From positions 1-21,061 of the forward strand of contig JAFADT010000602.1 in NCBI GenBank assembly GCA_023424585.1: 21,061 bases of DNA, in the 5' to 3' direction. The notes under the pieces were generated by a model. That model was given only the letters and a program-made list of their open reading frames with translations. It did no database searches and was not told the DNA's origin. Both the position numbers and the translations under genes were made by a program. Every line of letters begins with the position of its first letter. The stretch's first letter is position 1. The DNA is from Pseudomonadota bacterium (GTDB lineage: Bacteria; Myxococcota; Myxococcia; Myxococcales; Myxococcaceae). Shown one piece after another: positions 7,744-17,600 of this stretch.

Positions 7744-8544
7744 ATGAGCACAGGAAGCTTCATCTGGTACGAGCTGATGACCCGCGACCCCGACGCCGCC
7801 GCGAAGTTCTACGGCGCCGTGGTGGGATGGGAGATCTCCGGCCCGTCCGCGCCCATGCCAAACGGAGTGGACTACCGCACGATCATGCGCGGCGATGGCG
7901 GCTCCGCCGGTGGCGTGCTGCGCCTCTCGCAGGACATGCTGGAGCATGGCGCACAGCCCGGCTGGTTCGGATACCTGCACGTGGCCGAGGTCGATGCGGC
8001 CCTCCAGGCCATGGTGGCCGATGGCGCCAAGGTGCTGATGCCGAAAATGGAGCTGCCCGTCGGCACCATCGCGATGGTCGCCGACCCGATGGGGACGCCC
8101 TTCTACGTGATGGCGCCGATTCCACCACCCGGCAAGCCCGGAGCGAAGAGCGACGTCTTCGACGTGAAGGCGTTGCAGCACATCCGCTGGAACGAGCTGG
8201 GCAGCCCTGACCTCGCGCGCGCCAGGACGTTCTACGCGAAGCACTTCCACTTCCAGTTCAACGACGCGATGCCCATGGGCCCCCTGGGCGACTACTGCTT
8301 CATCGACCACGATGGCGTTCGGCTCGGGGCCATCATGCAGAAGCCCGCCGAAAGCCCTGGCCCCATCGGCACCTGGCTGTTCTACTTCGGCGTCGCCTCG
8401 GTCGCCGAGGCGCAGCGCGCCATCACCACCCACGGCGGCAAGGTGCTGCAAGGTCCGCACGAGGTGCCCGGCGGCGACTGGATTATCGTCGCAGCGGATC
8501 CCACGGGCGTCACTTTCGGGGTCGTAGGCCCCAAGGGCGAATGA
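7744..8544 (+). CDS. Two-domain VOC family protein (glyoxalase/dioxygenase superfamily, CFP30B-like)
   Basis: This 266-aa cytoplasmic protein has two VOC modules in tandem: residues about 5-125, opening with FIWYELMTRDPDAAAKFYGAVVGW, here given as FIWYELMTRD and AAKFYGAVVGW, and about 145-262, opening with IRWNELGSPDLARARTFY. This two-domain layout matches the family often annotated as glyoxalase/bleomycin resistance protein or 27-kDa antigen CFP30B. Members of the superfamily bind a divalent metal and act on dicarbonyls, aromatic compounds or antibiotics; the substrate here is unknown. The start is supported by AAGGA eight bases upstream. It leads a short plus-strand group: the next VOC gene starts 17 bases after this stop. 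Confidence 0.88.
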   Translation: MSTGSFIWYELMTRDPDAAAKFYGAVVGWEISGPSAPMPNGVDYRTIMRGDGGSAGGVLRLSQDMLEHGAQPGWFGYLHVAEVDAALQAMVADGAKVLMPKMELPVGTIAMVADPMGTPFYVMAPIPPPGKPGAKSDVFDVKALQHIRWNELGSPDLARARTFYAKHFHFQFNDAMPMGPLGDYCFIDHDGVRLGAIMQKPAESPGPIGTWLFYFGVASVAEAQRAITTHGGKVLQGPHEVPGGDWIIVAADPTGVTFGVVGPKGE

Positions 8545-8561
8545 AGCGAAGGAGCGCACTC

Positions 8562-9050
8562 ATGGCGAACATCGAGAACAAGACCCGCCTCTGCCTCTGG
8601 TACGAACACAGCGCCGAAGAAGCCGCGGCGTTCTATGCCCGCACCTTCCCCGGCAGCTCCGTCGGCGCCAGGCACCTCGCGCCGGGCGACTACCCGGATG
8701 GCAAGGAGGGCGACGTCCTCACGGTGGAGTTCACCGTGCTGGGCATCCCGTGCATCGGCCTCAATGGCGGCCCCACCTTCAAGCACAGCGAAGCCTTTTC
8801 GTTCCAGGTCAGCACGAAGGATCAGGAAGAGACGGACCGCTACTGGAATGCCATTGTCGGCAACGGCGGCCAGGAAAGTCAGTGCGGGTGGTGCAAGGAC
8901 AAGTGGGGACTCTCGTGGCAGATCACGCCTGCCGCCCTGACGGATGGCATGGGCGACCCGGATCCTGCCGCGCGCAAGCGGGTGTTCGCCGCGATGATGA
9001 AGATGAAGAAGATCGACATCGCGGCGATCAATGCGGCGCGCAAGGGTTGA
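8562..9050 (+). CDS. PhnB-like VOC protein (3-demethylubiquinone-9 3-methyltransferase-type domain)
   Basis: This 162-aa protein has the single-domain layout of the PhnB / 3-dmu-9_3-mt group of the VOC superfamily: an N-terminal LCLWYEHSAEEAAAFY helix region, TVEFTVLGIPCIGLNGGP in the middle, and CGWCKDKWGLSWQITP near residue 110-127. Despite the inherited family name, such proteins are not shown to be methyltransferases, and the function here is unknown. I chose the ATG at 8562 because AAGGAG (8549-8554) lies seven bases upstream. An in-frame ATG at 8541, overlapping the previous stop as ATGA, would add seven residues and place the ribosome site inside the gene. It is probably cotranscribed with the two-domain VOC gene. 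Confidence 0.88.
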   Translation: MANIENKTRLCLWYEHSAEEAAAFYARTFPGSSVGARHLAPGDYPDGKEGDVLTVEFTVLGIPCIGLNGGPTFKHSEAFSFQVSTKDQEETDRYWNAIVGNGGQESQCGWCKDKWGLSWQITPAALTDGMGDPDPAARKRVFAAMMKMKKIDIAAINAARKG

Positions 9051-9079
9051 GGCAGCCTCCCCGCGAGCCTGAACAAGGG

Positions 9080-9104
9080 GCCTGCGCCCACGTCGCGCGC
9101 AGGC
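9080..9104. terminator. Hairpin after the second VOC gene
   Basis: GCCTGCGC (9080-9087) and GCGCAGGC (9097-9104) form an exact 8-bp stem with a 9-base loop, 30 bases after the stop at 9050. There is no T-tract. It may end or attenuate the first VOC transcript before the third VOC gene, which lies 153 bases beyond the previous stop. Confidence 0.4.
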
Positions 9105-9203
9105 GCCGGTGCTCAACTCGGTCTGATGCCCCCCGCCTGGTGTCTCAACAATCCGGTGCGGTGCAGGCTCGTCCTTCGACCCACCTTTCGACATGGGGAC
9201 ACC

Positions 9204-9602
9204 ATGAACAAGCAGATCATCTTCAACCTGCCGGTCAAAGACCTCGATAAATCCAAAGCCTTCTTTTCCGCGCTCGGCTTCAGCTTCAATCCCAAATTCA
9301 GCAACGAGCGCGCGGCGTTCATGGACATCGTGGATGGCAGCATCCATGCCATGCTGACGACCGAAGCGTTCTTCAAGACCCTCATCCACAAGCCCGTCGT
9401 GCAGGCGAAGGACGCCAACGAGGTCGTCATCTGCCTGAGCTGCGAGAGCCGGGAGGAAGTGGACAGGCTGATCGCCAAGGCCCTCGCCGCCGGCGGCCGC
9501 ACTCCGCATCCGCCCGAGGACCACGGCTTCATGTACGACCAGGGCTTCGAGGACCTCGACGGCCACCTGTGGAACCTTGTCTGGACGGCGCCGCAGGCAT
9601 GA
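9204..9602 (+). CDS. Small VOC family protein (glyoxalase/bleomycin-resistance fold)
   Basis: This 132-aa single-domain VOC protein begins MNKQIIFNLPVKDLDKSKAF and ends with EDLDGHLWNLVW, both typical of short lactoylglutathione-lyase-like members. The penultimate motif DGHLW usually supplies a metal-ligand region in the superfamily. The ATG at 9204 matches the family start; the upstream in-frame ATG at 9126 would add 26 residues of poor quality. The ribosome site is weak (GGGGA at 9195-9199). It is separated from the previous VOC gene by 153 bases with a hairpin, so it may have its own promoter. It converges on the minus-strand operon, whose last stop is only 46 bases away. Substrate unknown. 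Confidence 0.85.
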   Translation: MNKQIIFNLPVKDLDKSKAFFSALGFSFNPKFSNERAAFMDIVDGSIHAMLTTEAFFKTLIHKPVVQAKDANEVVICLSCESREEVDRLIAKALAAGGRTPHPPEDHGFMYDQGFEDLDGHLWNLVWTAPQA

Positions 9603-9648
9603 TGCGGCCGGCCGGGCTGCTCGGCGCGCGGCCCTGATGGCGTGACGT

Positions 9649-10590
9649 TCAGCCCAGCGCGGCCCAGACGTAGACGGCCGAGTACGTCTGCGCCTCCGTC
9701 CAGATCTCCTTGCCCGTCTTCACGATGGTGGTGCAGTCGGCCAGCCACCGGGTGGAGTCGAACTCGAAGACCCCCGGCTCGGCCGCCACCACCACCGGCT
9801 CGCTCGCGCCCATGGTCACCGAGCTGAGCGGACTGGCGGACAGGCTGGTCGCGCTGAAGCGCCCGTAGAAGGACTGGAGCAGCACCGCGGCCTGGGTCAG
9901 CGCGACCGTCGCGTCCGTCCGCACGCGGAGCTTCGTCTTCCCCCAGTTGGTGTCGTTGACGGTGGAGGTCGACTCGTCGGCGACGATCCCGAACCACGCG
10001 TTCTCCTGGGCCTCGCCCAGCACGAGTCCCGACGGGCTCACCGTGCAGTTGGAGGCGCCCTTGCCCGTCAGCGTCCCCGCGCCCGTGACGTACGCGCCGC
10101 CCGGCTCGGTGAGGGACGCGGAGATGCCCGCCGACGCGCCCACGCCCCCGACGTCGTGGCTGCCCGAGGCGAAGTCGAGCTTGAAGCCCGACAGCACGGC
10201 GGAGGAGAACTCCGGCCAGGCCACCACGGCCTGGGGCCGGGACATCTGCCCCGTGGCCAGCTCGTCGCCGCTCACGACATAGCGCGTGCTGGACTCTCCG
10301 CCGACCCAGGCGATGACGGTGATCCACACCCTGGCGGACGACAGCGGCGTGCCCGTCACCTCCGCCTTCACCTTGACCTGCCGCCGGCTGTCCTCCCCCG
10401 CGTTCTCCCGCGTCAGCTTCACGCCGAACCCGGAGATGGGCGAGCCCCCCAGGTTCCCTCCCGAGGCCTTCGTGGCGAAGTTGATGTCGAAGCGCGAGAT
10501 GCCATACAGCGCGAGCCCCACGTCGCCGGAGAAGTCGAACGTCGCCGTGTCCCCGGCCACCACTTCCTTGCGGCTGAACTCCCAGCTCAT
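9649..10590 (-). CDS. Unknown beta-rich protein C, paralogue of the upstream gene, in RHS operon
   Basis: This 313-aa protein has no recognised family, no signal peptide and no membrane segment. Composition (Ser, Thr, Gly, Val and alternating hydrophobics) suggests beta-sandwich domains. It seems to hold two similar halves: the first with ISRFDINFATKASGG and VWITVIAWVGG, the second with LSGFKLDFASGS, LTEPGGA and QAAVLLQSFYGRF. The same landmarks appear in the same order in the gene upstream, so the two genes are probably ancient duplicates. Its ATG overlaps the stop of that gene as ATGA, which implies translational coupling and matched amounts. As the last gene of the RHS operon it could be a cargo chaperone, an immunity protein, a shell-associated protein or a second effector; the sequence does not decide. 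Confidence 0.85.
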   Translation of the reverse strand: MSWEFSRKEVVAGDTATFDFSGDVGLALYGISRFDINFATKASGGNLGGSPISGFGVKLTRENAGEDSRRQVKVKAEVTGTPLSSARVWITVIAWVGGESSTRYVVSGDELATGQMSRPQAVVAWPEFSSAVLSGFKLDFASGSHDVGGVGASAGISASLTEPGGAYVTGAGTLTGKGASNCTVSPSGLVLGEAQENAWFGIVADESTSTVNDTNWGKTKLRVRTDATVALTQAAVLLQSFYGRFSATSLSASPLSSVTMGASEPVVVAAEPGVFEFDSTRWLADCTTIVKTGKEIWTEAQTYSAVYVWAALG

Positions 10591-11591
10591 GACGCACCTC
10601 CAGGCCGCGGCCTTGCGATTTCGGCGATGACGAACGCCGTCAGGTTGCTCGACGGGGGCGGCGCGACTCCGTAGTCGTCTCCCGCGCGCGCGTTGAAGAT
10701 GTTCAGGATGAGCGTCCCGGAGATGGTCTTCCCATTCGAGATGCTCAGCGCGTCGCTCGTGACGCCCGCCTCGAACAGCTCCAGGTCGCTCGTCTTGTCC
10801 CTCTCGAAGCTGAGGTTCACGTTCTGGAGGAGCACCCCAGCCCGGCGCACCGTCTCGCCCGTGTCCAGGGTGGGCGTCACGCTGAAGGCGCACGTCACGC
10901 CGTCGCGCTCGTCGTCGACCTCCGTCCACTTGCCCGACGACGTGTCGATGGACAGGACGCGGTAGCTGGTCACCCCGTCGGTGGACAGGAAGGCCACGTC
11001 CGCCGTTCCGGTCCGCTCCTCACCACCGCTCTGGGTCGCCGTCCCGCCGACCTTCGCCAGGGCGCCTCCGGGCTTCTCCACGGAGGAGGTGAAGGACAGG
11101 CTGCTCACCTCCTTCGCGCTGCTGCCCGCGATGTAGAAGCCGGCGAGGAACGCGCGGGCCTCCGCCGACGCGGAGGCGATGGGGATGGCCTCCGGCCACT
11201 GCCCGGCGAGCCCGTAGAGGTTGCCCGCCACCGCCTGGTACGCGGGGTTCATCAGCCCGAGCACCGCGACCACGGTGACGCGCACGAAGCTGTCGTGCCC
11301 GCTGCCGTCCGTTGAGCTGGCCGCCTCGGCGCCATCGTAGTTGGTCATCACCAGCGCCGCCGTCACGTGGACGGCGTCCTCGGTGAGGTTGGGCACCAAC
11401 GTCACGCTGGCCTGTCCCACCGACTCGGAGGTGGAGCCGTTGTCGGCGTAGTACAGCCGGAAGTAGCTCAGCCCCGCCATCGCGGCGAGCACGCGCTCGC
11501 CGGGCAGCAGGTCTTCACTGAAGTCCACCTTCATGGGGGACGCCCAGGTCTTGTTCTTGGGCATCACCGCCGTCTTCACACAGATTCGCAT
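10587..11591 (-). CDS. Unknown beta-rich protein B, directly downstream of RHS gene
   Basis: This 334-aa protein is of no family I recognise. It lacks a signal peptide and membrane helices. The N-terminal half contains LSYFRLYYADNGS and ends in VRVTVVAVLG. The second half contains LAGFYIAGSS, VEKPGGA and RRAGVLLQNVNLSF, and closes with LTAFVIAEI. These match landmarks in the following gene (FDINFA, VWITVIAW, TEPGGA, QAAVLLQSF), so both may be built from two copies of one beta-sandwich unit. The ATG at 11591 is supported by GGGGGAG (11597-11603 on the plus strand), five bases upstream. The RHS stop lies 15 bases upstream, so the genes are surely cotranscribed. A partner or immunity role for the RHS protein is inferred from position only. 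Confidence 0.86.
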   Translation of the reverse strand: MRICVKTAVMPKNKTWASPMKVDFSEDLLPGERVLAAMAGLSYFRLYYADNGSTSESVGQASVTLVPNLTEDAVHVTAALVMTNYDGAEAASSTDGSGHDSFVRVTVVAVLGLMNPAYQAVAGNLYGLAGQWPEAIPIASASAEARAFLAGFYIAGSSAKEVSSLSFTSSVEKPGGALAKVGGTATQSGGEERTGTADVAFLSTDGVTSYRVLSIDTSSGKWTEVDDERDGVTCAFSVTPTLDTGETVRRAGVLLQNVNLSFERDKTSDLELFEAGVTSDALSISNGKTISGTLILNIFNARAGDDYGVAPPPSSNLTAFVIAEIARPRPGGAS

Positions 11592-11606
11592 CGACGCTCC
11601 CCCTGC

Positions 11607-14600
11607 TCAGGAAATTCCAAAGGGGCCGATGAGCCGGCCGGCAGGCCCCAGGTCCATGCCTCCCGAGCTGCCCATCACGCTCAGGTCCGACAGTCCTTCC
11701 AGCACCGCGCTGCCCGCGGATTCGAGCTTGCGCGTCAGCCGCTCCTTGAGCTTGTAGCGATTCTTGACGTAGCCGAAGGACGTCCCGCTCACGCCCACGG
11801 TCAGCCCCCAGGCCCCGTCCAGGAAGACGTTGAGGGCGTCCTTCCAGCCCGCCCCGAACTCGTTCTCGCCGTAGACGGCGAGCGTCACCAGGTTGGTCAG
11901 GGGAATCGAGACCAGTCCGGCGACGGTGTAGCCGATGGTGTTGCCCAGCGCGCTGTGCGGCAGCGCCACCGCGAATTGCTCCCAGGCGTCCTGGGCGGGG
12001 CTGAGCTTCTTCTGCAACTTGTCCCAGTAGGTGGCCTCGGACATCCACTTCTTCGCCTTCGTCGCGCGCGAGGCGTCTGGCTTTGCCGCGGCGTCGGCCA
12101 GCAGGCCGGCATGCTGCGTGAAGCCACGCACCTTCTCCTCGCGGCCCGCCCTGGCGCGTCCCTGGATGCCGCCGGAGATGCCTCCGCGGATGAAGCCGCT
12201 CACCGCCCCCACGCCCACCATTCCGGCGAAATCCTTCCAGCTCCAGTCGTCGGCGGTCAGCGCGTAGGTCATCCCGTTCCAGCCGGCCGCGGAGAGGCTG
12301 CTCGCGAGCGCTGACAGCCCCGCGGTCCTCCCCATCGTCGTCACGTCCACGACCAACCCCGCCACCGTCCCCGCCGCGGTGGCGATGCCCGAGAACACGA
12401 TGACCGCCGCGCGGGCGCCGCTCGAGATGGCGCCCGTGCGGTCCACCCGCGTGGTCGGGTGGTTGCCCGCGTAGGTGTAGGGGCTGGGGAACTCGTCGGC
12501 CGGGTCCGGCGCGTAGAAGCGGCCCAGCACCGGATCCAGGAGGCGGGCGTTGAGGTTGTAGAGGCCCGTCTCCGCGTCGTACTCGGCGCCGGAGAAGCGC
12601 AGGCGCATCCACGGCGCGGCGCCCGTCGCCTCCCGGGTCGCGCCGAAGGCAGCGTAGCCGAAGCCCTCCACCAGCGTGCCCTGCGCGTCGAACAGCGCGC
12701 GGGTGGAGCGCAGCCGGTCGCTCGAGGCGTGGTAGCGGACGCCGTCGCGGTAGACCAGGGGGCAGCCCGTGGGCCCCGGCACGTACAGCACGGTGCCGCT
12801 CCTCCCGCCCGTCACGAACAGCGGCTGGTTCTCCCCCGGGAAGCGCACTTCGCGCTGCTCACCGTCGGAGCCCTTCACCCGGGTGGCCACGCGGACGCCG
12901 TCGGCGTCGTAGGCGTACTCGACGGTGCGCGCGTCGCTGGCGCCGGGGCGGACCTGGATCCGGCGGGGCAGCGCCATGCCGGGCGCGTAGGCGAAGTCCA
13001 GGTCCACCGGTCCGGTGCCTCGGGTGCGGCGCGATGAGACCGTGCCATCGGCCCGCCAGGTGAACGACGTCTCGCCGCCGTCCGGCCACGCCACCCTGTC
13101 CAGCCGGTTGCCGCCCGGCGCGTAGGACAGCCGCGCGCCGGAGAGCTCGCGGATGTTGCCGTTGAGGTCTCCCTCGTACTGGAAGCGCTCGGGGGCATCG
13201 GTGCCCTCCACGGTGTCGGAGGCGGTGATGCGGCCCAGCCCGTCGTAGCCGTAGGCGAGCTGCTCCCGGTGCGCGCCGAGCACCGCGCTGGTGCCCCGCA
13301 CGTTGCTGTCGGGCGCGAAGGTGTACGCCTGCGTGGCGCTCGTCCCGGCGGAGGCGGCGGAGCGCAGCAGGTGGCCCGGCGAGTCGTATTCCAGCGCCCA
13401 CGTCACGGGGCCGGAGCGGCTCGCGCGCACCCGCGCCATCGCATCCCACGCGAACGAGGCCAGCTCCGTGCCCGCCTCATCCTGGATGGAGGTGATGTTG
13501 CCCTGGACATCTCGGCCGTACCGCAGCGGCCCGGGCTGGGGGAGCAGCTCCCGCGGCAGTCCGAGCCGCACCAGCGCGTTCGTGTTGTCGTAGCCGAAGG
13601 TCACCTCCAGCGGCGCGGCCTCCTCGCCGTCGTCCCACGTCACGCGCAGGGTGCGCGCCTCGAGCTGTCCCAGCGGCGTCCAGCGATACGCGGAGTCCAC
13701 CGTCGCGGGCGCGCCCGTGTCCTGGGAGCGCGAGCCCACCAGTTGCCCCAGCGCCAGCGCGTCCCAGCCGTCGCCGTCGTAGCGCCACACGCCCGTCGTC
13801 ACCGCGCCCGAGCCCGGCTCCGTCAGCGGCCAGCCCGGGAGCTCCGCCCGTTCGAGCAGCAGCGGCTCGTTCCACTCGGCCGTCACGTGGCCGCGCGCCG
13901 TCATCCGGCTGAGCGCGTCGTAGGTCGTCCAGGTGATGCGCCCCTCGGCCGCGTCCGCCGCGGTCTGGGCGAAGCGCGCGCTGCCCCCCCGGTCGTGGAC
14001 GTAGCGCGTCTCGCCCGCGTCGGGCGTGGACTCGCGCAGCAGCCGGCCCAGGCAGTCGTAGTCACGGACGATAGCCGCGTCCGTGCCGCTCCGCCAGCCG
14101 TCGGGGAGGATGACGCGCGTGCGCGTACCCGTGGGCTCCATGCCCAGGTCCATCGCGGAGACATAGGTGGATCCGTCCACCAGCGGCACGAGCACGGCGA
14201 GCGCGGCGTCCTTCGCGTCGCGCACCCGCAGGCGCCGCTCGCCCACGGGGGAGATGAACGTGGTGACGCGGAAGTCGGTGGCCGGCAGGTCCAGCCCTGG
14301 GAGCACCGCCGCGTCCGGCGCGTAGCGCACCTTCGCCGTGGGCCGCGAGTCGGCGGACGTGGTGTACGGCTCGACGATGGCCCACGCGGCGCCCGGCAGG
14401 CCCACCTCCACGGTGCGCCCCAGCGGTGACGCCTCCAGCAGGCGCCGCGAGTACGGGTAGCCCCCGTCCGCGGAGCGGCCCGCCTCGCCGTTCCAGTAGT
14501 CCGTCGCGTCGCCGGCCATGACGCCGCTGCCCGCGAGCGAGGCCTGGAAGGCCGGCAGGTCCACCAGCCCCGTCCGGTAGAGCAGCGGGGCCAGCGCCGC

Positions 14601-17600
14601 GCCCGAGCCGAAGTCACCGGGCACGGACTTCGTCTTCACGATGGTGCGCCCCAGCGCGTCCTCGATGAGCTGGTTGACGAGATAGGTGCCGCCCCCGAGC
14701 GCCTGGAGCTGACGGTCCGCGCCGGTGGAGTCCTGCAAGCGAGCCTGGATCACCGGCCCCTCCATCCACGCCAGGTTGCGCAGGCCGAGCGCACCGGTGC
14801 CGGACGTGAGCGCCGCGCCTCCGCGCACGCCCGCCGCCACGGAGAACACCAGGCCGCCGTCCGTCCAGAACAGCAGCCGGCCCCCCGTCACCACCAGCAG
14901 CAGCGAGGCCGGGCTGGATGCGCCCGCCCCCACCGGCGAGACACCCTGCCCGCCCACGTCCAGGCGCCAGCCGGCGTCCCAGGTGAGCCGCGCGGCGGTG
15001 CCCACCGTGAAGCCGAATCCCGGCGAGAGGCGCACCGGCCCACCGTCGACCGCGGTGGGCTCCACGTAGAGGGCCCACTCCTCCGCCTCCGGCGCGGTGG
15101 CGGTGAGCGACGCGGCGGTGGTGCCCTCGTGCAGCAAGAGGCCCGAGTCCGCGCGCCAGGCGCCCTCCGCCGAGGGCGTCCAGGCATCGCGCCACGCCTC
15201 GCCGTCGCGGAACGTCTGCACGGTGCCGCCGCGCGTGGCCTGGAGGGCCACCTGGGTGTTCGGGTCTCCCGGCTCGAAGGTGGCGTTGCGCTGGCGCGAG
15301 CTGAACTCCAGCTGCACGCCCTTCAGCTGTCCGTCCGCGCGCACCTGGCCCACCATGCGCCGGGTGGGGCCATAGAACGCCCGCGACGTCAGCCCTCCAG
15401 GGCCCACGTTGGCCGTCAGCTTCCACGTCCCCGGCTCGAAGGCCTGCGCCATGACGTTGGCCTCGCGCGGGTAGAAGCCCACGTCGTCGACCCACAGCTC
15501 GCCGCCGCCCGCGTCGACGCGCAGGCGGATGGAGAGCGGACCTTCGGACGCGAGGCGCGCGCGGTACTCGCCCAGCGCGATGGCCGCCTGCACCCAGGTC
15601 CAGCGCCCGGAGGTGTCGTCCAGCGCGAGCCGGAGGGGCTCGCCCACCACCGTGCTTCCCGAGGTCACGGTGATGGTCAGCACGGGCGACGCGCCGGCCG
15701 CGGCGCCACGGGGACGCGCATACCAGCAGCCGGCGACGTAGGTGCGCGCGTTGTCGGCGGGCGTCAGCGGTGCGCGCTCCACGGCGGCGTCACCCCCTGG
15801 AAGCCACGCGCAGCGGACGCCGGTGTGGGCGCGCTCCGAGGTGATGGCGGCGCCTCCGGTGAAGGACCACGCGGCGACGGGCTCCTGCGACTCGAAGCCG
15901 CAGGCGTCGGCCTCCTGCGCGGCCAGGTCCGCGTTCGTCACCATCAGCAGCGGGAGCTGCCCGCTGGCATCCACCCGCGTGGAGTGCGCCATGCCCGAGG
16001 CGTCCTTCGACAGCGTGGCGATGCCCCGGGCGTCGCGCGTCAGGATGCGCGTGCGCGTGAACCATTCCGGAGGGACGGTGGCCGCGCCGAACGGGAACCG
16101 GGCGCCGTCGGAGGCAGTCGGGCCGCCCCAGTCGTAGCGGGCGGACACGTCGAGCACCGTGCAGCCTCCGGCCGTCTCGAAGGGGCCGTAGGTGGTGGCG
16201 GCGCACGCGGACACGGTGTCCACGCCGTCCTTCGGCCGCACCCGGGTGCGCATCTGCGCGACGCTCGTCAGCACGTTCTCCCATGCCAGGGCGCGGTAGG
16301 CGGGCACTTCGGCGGCGAAGGTGGTGGCCATCTCCGTCGTCCACGTCACGCCGTGGACGTCGCGTGTGTCGAACGACTCGGAGGTGGTGCCCCCCGTCAG
16401 CGGCGCGGGGAGTCCTCCCAGGTAGCCATAGCGCGTCTCCAGCGCGAGGCCGTCTTGCATGGAGCGGATGCTCGCTGGCCGCACGTAGGCGCCATGCAGC
16501 GCCACCTCGCTCCACGTTCCCCGCGCCGCGTCCTGGAGCGACGTGAAGCCGGCGCGCGACGTGAAGACCTCCCAGGTGTTCGTCTCGCTGGCGACCAGTC
16601 CTCCGGTGTAGCCGCGCACCGCCGTGGGGGACCTCGGATCCTCGTCGCTGTCCACCGTGTAGCGGCGCCGGGTCGTGGGGTCCTCGACGGACCAGTAGAG
16701 GGCGCGCCCGTCCACGCGGCGGGCCTCGTAGACGGCCTGGGCGGACAGCGCCGCTTCGGAGGGGAACAGCGCGCTCAGGGCCTCCGGCACGGGGGTTCCC
16801 GGCGGTACGTCCGGCGTGAGGCCCAGCGCGGCGGAGGCGGGCGCGGCGAACAGCGCGGCGCCCTCGAAGGTGAGCGTCTGGAGGGGCTGGCCGTCCAGCA
16901 TGCTCAGGCCCTCGCCCGTGGCCCCGTTGTCGTAGGTCGTCACGGTCCGCCCGGCGCGCGCGGCGGAGGGGTCATCACAGCCGTCCCAGGCCGTGGAGCG
17001 GTAGTACTTGATGATCTCGCCGGATGGGTCGCACGCGGCGCTCACCCGGTCGAAGCTCCACACGGTGCGCAGCCGCTCGCCCAGGCCGGTGTCGATGGAC
17101 AGCGAGCGCACCGGGAAGTCGACCAGCGCGCCCTGGATGTCGCCCCCCACGAAGCGGTGCAGCGTGAGGCTCGGCGCGCGCTCGAAGTCGGGCGCCGTCT
17201 GCGGGTAGGTGACGAGGGTCGAGGGGCCCGCGGGGCTCTTTCCCGCGCGAGGTGGAGACAGCAGCCCCTCGGGCGACAGGGGGCTGACGAACGTCTGTCC
17301 GGCGATGGTGGAGGTGGCCTTCGCGCGGCCGTTCTCCAGCAGCGCCAGGGCGATGCGCGCGGCGCCCGCGCCCGGAGGCAGCCGCCACCCCGTGAAGTCC
17401 GGGGCCGCGTCGACGACGCTGAAGAAGTCCGTGCCTTCCGGAGCCCCCTCGTAGACGGGCTGCTCGCTCTCCGGCCCCTTCCACCCGGGCGCGGCGCCGC
17501 GGTACCAGACGGTGTTGGAGGCGACGATGAAGTCCTCGCCGGTGGCCGCGGGGTAGCCGGAGTCCTCTCCTGGCGACAGGGCCGGCAGCGTCCTCGGCGC

